From contig OX637288.1 in the NCBI GenBank assembly GCA_951799445.1, positions 13,828,501 through 13,892,500 on the forward strand: a stretch of 64,000 nucleotides of DNA, read 5' to 3'. This document shows positions 12,410 through 24,376 of the stretch, in pieces. Both the position numbers and the translations under genes were made by a program. Every line of letters starts with the position of its first letter. The stretch's first letter is position 1. The stretch comes from Pseudisothecium myosuroides. Its lineage: Eukaryota; Streptophyta; Bryopsida; Hypnales; Lembophyllaceae. A model generated the notes under the pieces. It saw only the letters and a program-made list of their open reading frames with translations, did no database searches and had not been told where the DNA came from.

Positions 12410-12932
12410 GACTTTGTTTGAACAAATGAAATATACCATTGCTTTAAAAGAAACCAAAGTCAATATTACAACAATGGGTAAGCTAACTACTCTCACAACA
12501 TGATTATCTCACAACAAGTGAGGGAAAGTAATAATAACATGAAGAACCATAAACAAGGACCTCATTTCTGATTCAAAGTTTTTCTAGTGATAAGTTCAGA
12601 AATCAATTTGTGAAAATTGCATTAGAAGCACTTAGTAACTTACTCTGAAATTAGTTCATAAATTGTAGCCACAGCAAGGCTTCCTGTTCATAACCACTTA
12701 TCCATTAGTTTATGCATGGCAACCAATACTTTGACTCCAATACAGGTAGTATCAAATGATAACAATGTTTTCAGCAAAATTAGACTGTTTCAGGAACTTG
12801 TAATAGACAACATCATTCAGAGAATCTAAAGCCTTGATTCATGTCTACAACGAGTCTAGAAATGTTCCTGAAACAGTCTAAATTTTATTGAAAACCTGGT
12901 CAATAAATACAAATTCTGGCAGCGTTGCTTAC
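11379..12932. other. Inside the transposon: spacer with microsatellite and hairpin
   Basis: No recognisable coding sequence. It presumably holds the promoter of the minus-strand gene. A (TAA)/(ATT) microsatellite lies at 12325-12410. An inverted pair at 12761-12799 and 12862-12898 (agactgtttcaggaac against gttcctgaaacagtct) could form a hairpin with a loop of about 60 bp. Confidence 0.5.
12325..12410. repeat. ATT/AAT trinucleotide microsatellite
   Basis: Mostly AAT units, then a short interruption, then at least 14 ATT units. Simple-sequence repeat; the ORFs spanning it are artefacts of repeat composition. Confidence 0.9.
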
Positions 12933-14131
12933 AGGCCATGATTGAGTCCTATCCAAGATGATTCCCACAAGTGCGACGCCCAAAACTCCCGGCATTGCTC
13001 CGACGGTGTTGGTTATTCCCTGTGTATTAGCCATCATCCGTCACAGTCAAACTTAAAAGAAGTAAGAAATGTAGAATGACATGGCAAGGAACTGTTCTTT
13101 CATCGGTCAGGGGATTTATAATTTCCATCCAATCAATTCAGCACGATTTCAGCCAAACAAATTTAGAGGTCCTGATTGTCAAATCTAAGAGAATTTTGAC
13201 AATTTCAAGTCACAGTATCAGTTCATGGAACCAGGGGTTTGCACAAACGAATCGATCCTTTCCACTTTGGTTATGTAGATTCGTTTAAGGAGAATGAACT
13301 AGCTCTACTACTTTAGGGATCCAGATCTTGTGGCCTCAGCATTTGCGCAATCTTCTGATCGGTCACCCTAATTTACTTGAAGGCTTGCTTGAAGGAAAAG
13401 TGTAAGAGGGGAACCTCACCAGAAGGACACTAGCATACTTTGGAGAGATGTCTTGGTGTGTACAGTACAGTACCAACCTACACATCAGGAGCAATGTCAG
13501 CTGGTGTGTGAACTGAACTCCTCAGTGACCAAATACCCAAAAATCGCCACTTAATCCTATAACTTTAGGAGTTGAATAGATCCTTTAGGATGTTAAAGGG
13601 AGAGCTAATAAAATGTGTCAAGAGAAAGAAGAATTTATACCCTACGTTTATGGATGATAACATATGTTTTTTTGTTTTTTTGTTTTTTTGCGCAAACGGG
13701 CAGAGCCCAAATGTTGCGAAATAAAATACAACCGCCCACAACGGGGCAGAGACCCGGGCATAAAATATGTTTTGGAATGTTATAATCAACTAGTAGCTTC
13801 CAAAGTGGACTTTTTATTTTAGCTTGGGCATTACAAAGTTCCGGTACACAAATCATTCAGCTTGTCAAACAAATGAAGTAACTACGACAGTCAAAATGTT
13901 TCATGAAACACCAAACTACCAAGGCAATTTATATAATGAGTTTCAGTCACGAAAAGTAGAGAATCGGGTGGGTGATGTTCGAACTGTACCAGCGAGAGTG
14001 AAACTTGACAAACCGAGACCTGAAGTGAGAATTGCGACAACCACCCAGGGATTATCCTTTGAAGATACAGCAGCGAAAGCCATGCATGCAGCAGGTGATA
14101 GAAAGCCAATCGATTGACAGACTTTCCTAAC
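12933..14131 (-). pseudogene. Captured fragment of a PHT4-like anion/phosphate transporter gene
   Basis: Two minus-strand exon-like blocks. The first, 13990-14131, is bounded by a good acceptor (tgtacag) and a donor (GCTG/gtacag) and encodes VRKVCQSIGFLSPAACM followed by NPWVVVAILTSGLGLSSF, the pattern of late transmembrane helices in PHT4/ANTR major-facilitator transporters. The second, 12933 to about 13036, encodes GITNTVGAMPGVLGVALVG then ILDRTQSW with a donor (CCT/gtaagc), matching the conserved ISNT...GIVGV segment of the same family. Most of the gene is absent, so this cannot be a functional transporter. It sits inside the large DNA transposon, between its two genes, and is best read as a transduplicated host fragment. 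Confidence 0.65.
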
Positions 14132-15773
14132 CTGTACACGCACGGAAAATAGTCATATGCAGGTAAGATGATTGACCCAAAACCTAGGACTTCATCAAAC
14201 AACGCATGGACAAGGCCCTACAGAAAATTCTTTAATAATCAGAACATCCGTTACTAAATCTGCAATTTCGAAGAATTATTTGACAAGTGTGCTGATTGTT
14301 GCAGGGAAGGGCTCAAACTTCACTTCTTTTTGGAATGAAGACTTCAGCTCAGGTTTTTCCACGACACTGTCCGTTGCTTGTCCTCTTTGTAACTTTAGTT
14401 AACTTTAGTTAACTTCAAACCCTAGGGTTAAAAAAAAGACGAAACTTTTGAGCATGTGCAAACGAGTAAATCATGTCAGATAGAATTCCAGCAAATAAGA
14501 CAGAATTCAAGCCGTATAGATAGAATTCTAAAAATAAGTACGACAAAATTCCAATGGTCACGGTACACGTGAAGCAATGGACTCACACGATGTAATTGAA
14601 TAGGATAAACATTCAACGTCTGCAGAGAATCTTGCAATCCGGTCCAACCTTACAGGGCAGGTGGGACTCACCTACAGCAAAGCGCAAGTTCTCACGCCCT
14701 TCGTTGCTCACGGAACGTCCGCCATTCGCCGCTCTCGCAGAATGAAAGTGTAAGTGTTGACGCAGCTTGAAGGTGGCGTACCTTGACGGTCACGCAACTT
14801 GAAGCTTCCTGTTGAAGCCCGGCCGAACCTCACCGCCGAACCGGCACTGCAGGTTTGTAGCCTGTAGAAACTTTTTTTACATAATATTTTAAGCATTATT
14901 TGAGGAGAAAAGAGTATTTTATTCTCTGCTTTGGAAACAAACCTGGTTGTTTTCTAAGGAATTCACTTCAGGTTTTCTCTTCCTCCGACGGCGCGTCAAT
15001 TTGTGTTCCTCTAGGACAAAATTACAAGCGAGGCAGGCGGTGGAGCTCCAGGCTGCTGAGCAAGGTTTCGGTGTGCTGATCGATTCCACAACCCTGACAG
15101 GATTTCGTGCTCATTGATTTTGTCGCGAAGGTGAGGTTTCCTGGAAGAAGTTATTAGTTCCATGGCGAAGGTGCAGGGGAATTCGGCGTTTAGGCTGCTG
15201 ATTTTCAAAGTACGCAAACAAAGGTGAATTCGGCGTTCTGAGGTTACGATTGAATGATGCCAAGTCGTCTTTGTGTTGTGATCGTATTCTGCATGATGGA
15301 ATGAGGATTTTCTGTCCGTGTTCTCTCATAGATCGTTTTTGTATTTCTGTTCACTAGTGCTGTGCTGTGATCGTTTCTATTAATTTTGGGACTGGTTTTG
15401 CCAAGAGGGTCGCAATTAGGTTAAACTCAGGCAGATATCGATCAGGGTGATCCTTAGGTGAACCTCACTATAGAGCATGAGGGGAGTATTCGACAAATTC
15501 ACCGCTGCGCCACATCTCTGGTTTCTTTGCTCAATTCTGCTCTGGATATTGCTAAGGTTTAACCTTCCCCTTGATTTTTGATTCGATTCTGCCTGGGTTT
15601 AACCTTCCCCTTAAGGATTCGGTTTTTGCAGTACGTACATGACTGTGGAGACATCTGTTGGAGCTACTCTTAGTTGCTCTATATTCAGAGAAATAAAAAA
15701 AGAGTTCTGAGGGTTCTTTGTTTTGACGGCTTATTTGACATATTAACGAGAGTGACTTTTGGACTTTACGTAG
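14132..15773. other. Inside the transposon: no gene recognised
   Basis: Somewhat higher in G+C around 14640-15320 than its surroundings, which might be UTR, promoter or intron sequence of the captured kinase gene, but no protein resemblance was found in any frame. Confidence 0.4.
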
Positions 15774-16402
15774 GTTGAATCTGGAAAGCTAATCCTGGAG
15801 AAAGCAGAATTCAATCTGGAAGCAGAGCTTACTGCACTTATCGATGTTTTCTTTGTGCAGTGTGACAACAAGAACCTTCTAATCAATCTCGATTTGGCAG
15901 GTTGGTTTGATTTCAACCTGTTTGATAATTGACTACAAAATGAATTTGTAGCTCTATCTTATGATCACTTCTAATATTTGTACTTCATGTATTTACAATC
16001 TCGTGTGCTTATGATGGGGGGGATTAGAGCATGTTGGAGTATGTGCAACACACGAACACGCAATTATATGTATACGATCGTTGTGATTTATCAGATGCCC
16101 TCCTGTTTTAAGGGGTTTCATTGTTGAATGCGCAGATGATGTACCAAAGAGAGTGATTGGCGATTCCGCTCGAGTTATGCAAGTCTTCACAAATCTTGTT
16201 GGAAATAGTCTCCAATTTACATCCAAAGGTCGAATTATGGTGCGGGGTCGAATTGCTAATCCAGAAACTGATGTATCCGGTAGGACACATCAACGCAATT
16301 TCAGCCCATTTTCACTTGAAAGATACACAGAGGCTGGTAGTGTTCCAGATGCAATGGTCTTAGTCTTAGAGGTTGACGATACCGGTCCTGGGATTGAGCC
16401 AG
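15774..16402 (+). pseudogene. Captured fragment of an ATHK1-like histidine kinase gene
   Basis: Two plus-strand exon-like blocks with consistent phase. 15774-15900 starts after an AG acceptor and ends GCAG/gttggt; it encodes VESGKLILEKAEFNLEAEL and then FFVQCDNKNLLINLDL. 16136-16402 follows an acceptor (gcgcag) and encodes DDVPKRVIGDSARVMQVFT then NLVGNSLQFTSKGRIMVRG (the N box of the HATPase domain), later VDDTGPGIEPG (the G1 box). This pattern is that of plant ATHK1/AHK1 hybrid histidine kinases. The phospho-accepting His box, N-terminal membrane part and receiver domain are missing, so it is not a working kinase. Both blocks are free of stops and retain splice sites, which suggests recent capture. 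Confidence 0.75.
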
Positions 16403-16613
16403 GTCAGGAAATTTCCTCTCGCCCTGAGTCATTGAGTAGATTCTTCAACATGAGAACTCAAGATCCATTTGGGATCCACTTTTCATGAACACGTCTCGAG
16501 AATTAATCGCAAATTCATATTTACTGTCCTGAAAATGTAGGCTACGAGAATCTACGAACTGCTATGTAAAACTGGTGTACTGACTTCTCAACATTGTTGT
16601 GGAGTATACGGTA

Positions 16614-16926
16614 AGGTAGGAGGTTCAGAAACCGCTCATCTAAGAGCTGAAGCTGACTTTCGAGGAGGTAGAATTTCTTAAAATATTTTTCAGTTAATTT
16701 TCCTTGAAAGGCAAGAGAAATTGGCATCTAACCCAAGTTGTTTCATATTTTTTGAAGCTTTGTGGAATTAGTTATGAATTTCTGAAGTTGCAGAAAAGTG
16801 CATTTTTGTGGGCTCTAAAACAGACCACCTCCTCAAATGCACACCACTTGTACATTGAAAAGTGCAAAATGTACCTCTAGAGCTTGATTGGTTTTAGAAC
16901 CCGCTCCATTTTAGGACCTCCTACCT
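16614..16926. mobile_element. TA-flanked MITE (AGGTA family) inside the transposon
   Basis: 313 bp with ends AGGTAGGAGGTTC and, reverse complemented, AGGTAGGAGGTCC, flanked by TA (16612-16613 and 16927-16928). Same terminal signature as the copies at 1244, 1842, 44234 and 54121. It inserted after the large transposon existed or came in with the captured kinase fragment. Confidence 0.65.
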
Positions 16927-17123
16927 TAGTTTGCCTGTGATCCTTTGAAATTTGTGTTGCGCTGAAAACTGAAACTTAACCAATAGGAAAATGACTTTTT
17001 TACCCCTTTTAATTTCTTGGTAAAATCTTTACAACCAATATGATAACGACACGTGTACCCCCTTTTGTTTTTCATGTTTGCTTTTCAAGAAAAACTACAG
17101 TTTATCACAATGGGATCAAAAGA

Positions 17124-17293
17124 GGTAGGAACTGCCATCCCAAAATTGCCTGCACAATATCTACAAAGAAAATCTATATTTTTTCAACATAGAATTTGTA
17201 CATATATTATACTTACAGAAGAGGCAGGGACTGCCATGCCAAAACTGCCTGCACAATATCTACAAAAAAAATCTGTCTTTTTTCAACAGAGAA
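17124..17293 (+). repeat. Direct repeat pair of ~73 bp upstream of the transposase gene
   Basis: 17124-17195 and 17221-17293 are close copies (landmark ttgcctgcacaatatctaca against ctgcctgcacaatatctaca). A stretch with good splice borders at about 17389-17474 just downstream may be a 5' untranslated exon of the transposase transcript. Confidence 0.6.
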
Positions 17294-17726
17294 GATTACA
17301 AAAAAGATCTGACATTTTTTACCCCTATACTTTCATAATTCAGTTGCTACTTTGCACCAGTTATCAGCTTGACATTATATGTACCACAGGTGGCTGTGCA
17401 GGATGTTGTGCTGCACGTGCCTATGCACTGAATGAGAGACGTGGAGAGGGTGAAGCTAGCGTTGGCCATTGAAGGTAAGTTTCTTCTGTAATATCAACCT
17501 TGTTTGCATAATTTACATTTTCAAGGTTTTAAAATGACCACCTGTATTTGGTATGTGTACTGTTCGTTTGAATCTGCCAAGCCATGTAGTGTATAATTTG
17601 TACAAACATCTAATGAATTGGTTAGGGTTAATTTGAGATTTACCATTTTTTGTCATCATATAGGAAGTATATAGTTGAGTTTACTCACCCACAGAACTGT
17701 TGAATGTAGGATCCCCAGTGCTGAAG

Positions 17727-20700
17727 ATGACTTTGGATTGTCCTCATTGTAGGGCAAAGAGATTTGCAAGCTCTGCAGGACTATCTAGCCATATAAAAAG
17801 ATGTCGCACTTTGCCACGAAGTACAACTCGACATAGCGCTACTGAAATTCACAATGTTGCGCCAAGTAGTGTACCTGCTGTACTATGCCGCCCAGTAGTG
17901 GACCTTGAAATTGAAGTTGATGAGCCCGGCTGTTCTAGCCAACCAAGTCAATTTGTGGAGGATTATGTTCACTTGGAGAGAAGGGACTTTCAAACAACAT
18001 TGGTGAAGTCATTTGATTCAACATTTAATCTTGTTCACTTCATGAGGAGTTGCCGAACGAATCAAGGACTATCAACCACAGACATCAATGCACTACTGAA
18101 TTTGCTATTTGATTCACGGTTTCAAATCAATGATGTCACCGTGAAAAGTGCTCATGACGTTGGCAAATGGGAACAGAAGTTGTACAATTCCGAAGATGTA
18201 ATTTATTGGCTTTTGAAACTTGTTTGATTTCTTATAGTTCCAGGTGTTAGAACATGTTTTAATTGTTCATCTTCTTTATTTCACTGACGAAATTCCAAGA
18301 TCTCACAAAGGTGGTTGCTCAAATGTATTAGGGTTGGCAACATCAAATTGTATCAGAACCTGGTGAACAAGAGGTTGTACTTCACCATAGGGACTCTATT
18401 CAAGCTCTTGCATCTCTATTTGGTGCACCAAATAATGGTGAGGGTTTCAAGTTTGCCCCTACAACCACACTGAACAATGATGGAGAGCGGGTATTTTCAA
18501 CACCAGACACATGTGAATGGTGGGAAACTATGCAGGTAGTGCTTGTAATCCATAAAAATTGGGTTTACAAATTATGCAAAAAAGTTTGTATAAAAGGTGA
18601 AAATTACATTGAAGAGTTGTACAATCAATAAAATCATCCGTATATCTGAATTTCTTGATTACAGTTGCAAGTACATACTAACATCATGTAGTTTCACATT
18701 TGTCTTATACATGTTTGAAATCTATTTTAAAATGAATATGTGCCGGTTTAACCCCTAAAGGACCAAGCTGCTTTTTTTTGGCAACATAGCGATTTTGGGC
18801 AGCTCACTACGAATGGAGTTTTTATTGTCTTTCTTTGAAAATTTTACACAACATGTGCCCAAGGAGTAGCTTTAAGGCCCAACAATTTTCATAACATTTG
18901 ACTTCATAGATAAAAAGTTATTGCATGATATGTGACTTTCTTTGAACTTTGGGCAGCTCGGGCAGCTCTGAAAATTTCTTTAAAAATGACTTTTAAAAAA
19001 AATAAAAAATTGGTTTTGGTTCTTTAGATTTATAGAAGCTTGGGAAGCTTTGAATCATTCAATTTCGATCTTCGAGTCAAAAGTTATGAGGAGTTTACGT
19101 TTGCGGGTAGGCATGGAATCTTTGAAAACTATAACTACCCGCAAACTTGAACTCCTCATAACTTTTGACTCAAAGATTGAAATTGAATGATTCAAAGCTT
19201 CCCAAGCTTCTATAAATCTAAAGAACCAAAACCAAATTTTTATTTTTTTTAAAAGTCATTTTTAAAGAAATTTTCAGAGCTGTCCGGGCTGCCCAAAGTT
19301 CAAAGAAAATCACATATCATGCAATAACTTTTTATCTATGAAGTCAAATGTTATGAAAATTGTTGGGCCTTGAAGCTACTCCTCGGGCACATGTTGTGTA
19401 AAAGAGACTTTTAAAAAAAATAAAAACTTCATTCGTAGTGAGCTGCCCAAAATCGCTTTGTTGCCAGAAAACGCAGCTTTTTCCTTTAGGGGTTAAAATA
19501 ATAACGTGAAGAACTTCAAAAACATGTGGATGATTGATTTGCAGACGCATCTGGGGTGTGAAGGAAGTGTGGTGGCTCCACTCATGTTCTATAGTGACCA
19601 AACAAGCCTTTCCAATAATATGCGCGTGACAGGCTATCCATTGGTGATGTCCATAGCAAACATCTCTTGCGAAAAACGACAAGGAGATGATGGACATGCT
19701 CTACTAGCAATCTTGCCAGTAATTGCTTTTGATCATACAGGTTCATTTGTTGACCACATGATCTTCAATTCATTAAATCTATAAATTGAAGTCAATGACT
19801 GCAAGAAACACAGATATGAACTGCGTTTTCTCTCATGATGTGCAGGAAATAGAGAACCATTTCATATTAAACGATTGCAACTTCTGCATAAGTGTTTGGA
19901 GATTGTACTAGCACCACTTAAAGCTGCAAGTTACAAGTAAGTCATCTCAAGGATGGGACCTGGCATAGAAGTAGAAGTAATGATGTTTTGTGCCTCTTGT
20001 AAGTTGTTCTAGTGATACTATCATAGATTACATACTTCGTATACTGTACAGAGAATATTGACATTATTTTGGGGTGATTTGGACATGTATTAGGGGGCTT
20101 ACAATGATTGATCCATTCGGTATACCACAATTTGTTTATCCCTTGTTGTACGCATACATCTCCGACCATCCTGAAGGTTGCAAGGTGTGTTTTCTTTTTG
20201 TTGACCATATGCCTTATTTTCATGTTTTTGAAAGTTCCTGTACTTCATACATAGAAATGTTGAACATTTTCAACTTCAATTTAAAATATCTTCTGGTGTG
20301 TTGTGTATACAGGTTACGTCAACGTACGATACAAATGTTTGCAAACTTCCATGCAGCCTATGCCAGTGCCCAAAGGATTACCTTAGTAATGTGGATACAA
20401 CATTTGAAGCTCGAATTGAACAAAACATGAAGGAGATTTATACGATGATGCAAGGTTCATCCAAACATCAATCAGATTCCATTTCGAAGAGGTGGTCGTT
20501 GCATGCTGTAAAGGTGTGAGTATCCCTCAATTAATTAGATTGTAAGTTGAAAGTCTTAAAGTAGACAAAATGAACACTTGTTTAATAAATCCTTGACTAG
20601 TTCGAAATATTAAATACTATAGGAATTTGCATTACATTTCTTTCATCATTTAAAAATTGCATAGGGGTAAACATTGTCTTATATATTTGTATGTACCAGT

Positions 20701-23013
20701 GCTCTTTATGGGGCTTCAACGGTGGAGAGACAACCATGGAGAATCCCTATAAAGCATTACATGTCGACATTTTACACCAAAGTGATTTGGGGATATTCAA
20801 AATGTTGATTGGCATCATTAGGGACATTGCAACTGAAAGCCCTCGTATACGCATTCTACAAGAGCTTGACAAGCGACTTATGCAACTCAAAGTTGGAGCC
20901 CGTTTTGCACATTTCCGCATTCCAGGCAATGAGAAGGGGGGGTATTTCTGTTCACAAGCCAACTTTGCCGCCTTTGAACATAGGTCCATTATGCAGGTAA
21001 TATGTGATCATGACGTGTTTGCCTGCTTACTTACAATTGTTCAATCCATCATTTATCATGAGCTCGTAATAATGTATCCGTAATTTGAATGTGTGCAGGT
21101 CATTATTTTTTGTATGGTTGGCTTATATGAGGATAATATCATTCAAGCCATGGTATACTTTCTGGAATGGTATGTATGTGCTTGTAGAAGCCCTTCCCAT
21201 ACTATGAGGAGCTTACAGACCATGGAGGATTTGATGACAAGGTAATGTCATACAAACTTGGTTATTAGATCTTGTTCAAATTCATAGTGAGATGAATTTT
21301 ATTGGGCAATTCATAGGTATCGTTGTTTGACAATGGAATCAACAATGTGTTTCACATTTGTACTTAGTAATTGATGCTAAACATCTCATGGAACCTTTAT
21401 TCTGATAAATTCTTCAGAGCTGTATTGGCCTTCAAGAGCACTTTGGTGGAATGGCAGAAATCAAGCTTTAATACAATCAAGCTTCATGCCATGTCCCATT
21501 TTGCTTCATCCATTCGAAGGTCCGGGTTGCCTTGGGAATACTCTACAAACATGTTTGAGCAGATGCACATTGCACTTATGAAGAGAGCATATAGGGCAAG
21601 TAATAGAAGAGAGGCAAATGCACAGATAGTGAAACATAACCGTAGACTTGAAGCTCTGAGAATTGCGAAGCAAGAAGTTGAAAGTGCAGAAAATTCAAAA
21701 GCTGACAAGAAATCAACTATACATAAGGTAATTTTTGCAAAGTTCAATGGTATTCGATTTATATGTATCATGTAATTCAACCCAATATGTGAACCTAATA
21801 GGTACAAATGTACGAAGACCAATGGATAATATTTTGCATTATCTTCTTTCATTCCAGGCAATAGAGATGGGCATGAATGTTATTGGTGGAGTGGCCTTTA
21901 ACATCCATAGAGCTTGGCTACGAAGGGATATTACTTCCTTATACTGCACTCCATCTTCAAGCATTCATGATATGCGCAGAAGAGGATATTCAGTAGCAGT
22001 TGTACCTACAGCTGTACGGAATTTGGTGAAAGCACAACTAGAAGTCCGAGAACATTTATACGAGGCTTTGCATGCATATGAAGTGGCACAAGATGTGTGC
22101 ATTGGAGAGGTAATCACAATGTTACTCAAGTACACGTTGTTAATCAAATGATGAGTACATTGAATATAGGTAACTTCTTCAAATTACGATGTATGATAAT
22201 TATTTATTTTTTGGACCAACACTGTTCTGCTCTTCAATTTTTTGTTTTCACTTGGAGCTTTATCAAAGTGCATCAATCATTTTATTGAAGTATGATAGTA
22301 CATTTAATTATCAAATTCATTGAATTATTGAATCTTTTTATTGAAATAGCTTCAATTATTTATAATGAAAATAGAACCAGCTCACAATCAAAATGATGGA
22401 TCTTCAAGATCATTGCTTTAAGAATGTCGTGAACCTACTGAATCAACTGAATTTGATAAATGAAGGTACTTGAATAAAATGTTTTAATAATTAATTCAAT
22501 GGTTACTCAACTTATGTACAGGTGTTTGGCGTGGTCAAGGCGGTGGCAATTCCTCCGGGACCAGGAGATGACTATGGTGATTGGGCTATGTATGCAAGAG
22601 CCACATATGACTTTCATGGAGGCCCATGGTTTAGCAAGGTAGCATTACAAATGGAAGACCTTGAACATTCTCCTTACACTTGTTATGCAGAGGTTCGTCT
22701 TTTCCTTCATTGTAGTAATTGTCAACAGAAGACAGCAGATGGGTATACGAAGATGACCTTGAATCTAGCATTTGTGCGTCCATACTATGTATTGGACTCA
22801 GACATACTGAGCGCCATCACACAGTGCACACAAATTTCTTGGTCATTACCTCAGAACTTGGATACAACTGGAACTACTAGAAGGCAAATTCGATTGCCGA
22901 AGTATTTCTTAATTGACATTCAAAAGATTTTGAAAGTTGTACAGGTTATTCCACATTTTGGAGACCGACTCTGTGATGTTGATCGATATTTTGTTAATAA
23001 ATGGAAGTTCTAA
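17727..23013 (+). CDS. Plavaka-like transposase, 13 exons, ~918 aa, open frame
   Basis: Exons by splice consensus, all phases compatible: 17727-18197, 18332-18535, 19545-19740, 19846-19936, 20094-20184, 20313-20513, 20700-20996, 21099-21169, 21191-21241, 21317-21346, 21418-21727, 21858-22109, 22522-23013 (stop). Residues about 5-26 form a CPHC...H...C zinc finger. Then come GWQHQIV, a DSIQALASLFGAP block and EWWETMQ, which match my memory of Plavaka transposases. Candidate catalytic acidic residues are D243 (FYSDQT), D441 (HVDILHQSDLG) and E615 (NMFEQMHIALMKRA); these assignments are inference. The third-to-second-exon gap holds a TTAA element. No stop or indel is needed anywhere. The enzyme would cut and move the element. 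Start chosen at the first ATG after an acceptor at 17710. Weakest exons: 21191-21241 and 21317-21346. Confidence 0.75.
18748..19496. mobile_element. TTAA-flanked foldback element in a transposase intron
   Basis: Starts TTAA then CCCCTAAAGGACC and ends TTCCTTTAGGGG then TTAA, like the other TTAA elements, but here the whole element is one long inverted repeat of two ~370-bp arms meeting near 19120 (acgtttgcgggtag against ctacccgcaaac). It lies in the second intron (18536-19544) of the transposase gene and leaves both splice sites untouched. Confidence 0.8.
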
Positions 23014-23149
23014 GATTCTGGTTTGAATATGATGACCAATTTTCATAAAGCATCTATTTTGTATTGCTTGGAAAATCTTGATGCATTATCTAATATGATG
23101 TTTCAACTTTGTTAGGAGCTATCAGAAAAATCTTTCTGTATGTTAAACT

Positions 23150-24353
23150 TATATTCAATTATGTTTCTATACCAAAATGTTGTTGAATTCAAGGTTATTG
23201 AAATTACAAATTGATATTAATCCAATGGTTAGAAAGGCATTGATGCTTGTTCCAACACAATGTTGTTTCAACATTGATTCAAAGTTCCAAGAATGAACAA
23301 TATGTTCGACCTTAATAATACCATGATATTAATATGTCATTGAATTTATTTTCATGTAGAAGTGGCTTGACACTAGTTCAATATTGTTTCAACTTTCGCC
23401 ATCTATCTATTTGAATAATACAAATTGTTAAAACATCATGGCAACCTTGAATCAATAAAATTGTAATAGTATTGACTCTTCAACTTTTAGAATGTTGAAA
23501 TAACTTTATAATTCCATCATTAGATCAATCTATATGTGATAAAACCAATTCAACATTGTAGCAATCATTATTTCAACCACTACCATTTCAATATTTCAAT
23601 AATACAAGTTGTTCCAACATTACAACAATCAAGATAATTGAAATTGTAATAATACTGACTCTTCAACTTTTACAATGTCGAAACAACTTTATGATTCCAT
23701 TATTAGATCAATGTATATATGATGAAGCTACTTCCGCATTGTAGCAATCATTATTTCAACCACTACCATTTCAATATTTTAATAATACAAGTTGTTCCAA
23801 CATTACAACAATCAAGATAATTGAAATTGTAATAATACTGACTCTTCAACTTTTACAATGTCGAAACAACTTCATGATTCCATTATTAGATCAATCGATA
23901 TGTGATGAAGCCACTTCCGCATTGTAGCAATCATTATTTCAACCACTACCATTTCAGTATATCTATAATACAAGTCGTTAGAACATCACTGCAATCTTGA
24001 ATCAACAAAATTGTAATAGTATTGTTTCTTCAACTCTGAGAATATGCAAACAACTTTACGATTCCATCATTGGACCAATCTATATGTAATAATGCCACTT
24101 CCACATTATATCAATAATTGTTTCAAACATTGCCATTTCAATATTAGAACATTGCTATTGAATCAATAACGTAATGTTACATAAAAATCAACTAAGTCTA
24201 TTCAACATTGTATCAATAATTTTTTCAAATAATGCCATTTCAACATTTGAACAAAGATATTGAATCAATACTGTAGTGTTATATATTCAATCAACACTAT
24301 TCCAATGTCCATAAGTATCTTGTTTCAACATTGAATCAACAATCATATTGAAA
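23150..24353 (+). repeat. Right subterminal array, ~185-bp repeats
   Basis: At least four tandem copies of a unit of about 185 bp, recognisable by aataatacaagttgtt at about 23405, 23597, 23782 and 23966, with agatcaat and catttcaa blocks in each. The two middle copies are nearly identical. Further out the sequence becomes short palindromes such as the one ending the element (gaaacaatattga against its complement). Confidence 0.75.
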
Positions 24354-24376
24354 CAATATTGAATCAATATTGTTTC
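24354..24376 (-). repeat. Right terminal inverted repeat of the large transposon
   Basis: Inverted match to 7678-7700. The terminal 27 bases are also themselves a near-perfect palindrome (gaaacaatattgaatc and its complement), so the outermost boundary is certain to only a few bases. Confidence 0.65.

Larger units (their letters stand above)
7678..24376 (+). mobile_element. 16.7-kb Plavaka-like DNA transposon with host-gene cargo
   Basis: The insertion interrupts the gypsy pol frame. Its ends are inverted: the left begins GAAACAATATTGAGTCAAT and the right, reverse complemented, GAAACAATATTGATTCAAT. Both ends continue into repeats rich in TTGAAACA and CAATATTG. Inside are a plus-strand spliced transposase gene (17727-23013), a divergent minus-strand gene (8793-11351), and between them fragments of two plant genes. 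The transposase resembles, from memory of that family, the Plavaka group (CACTA/EnSpm relatives best known from basidiomycete fungi). No convincing target duplication is visible, at most one base (T). It carries later insertions at 16614-16926 and 18748-19496. The boundary evidence is strong; the family name is less certain. Confidence 0.8.

Noticed and set aside
17053..17472. 139-codon plus-strand ORF with an internal amino-acid repeat
   Set aside because: The repeat comes from a duplicated 73-bp DNA segment, the ORF has no family resemblance, and it sits where a 5' leader of the transposase gene is expected.
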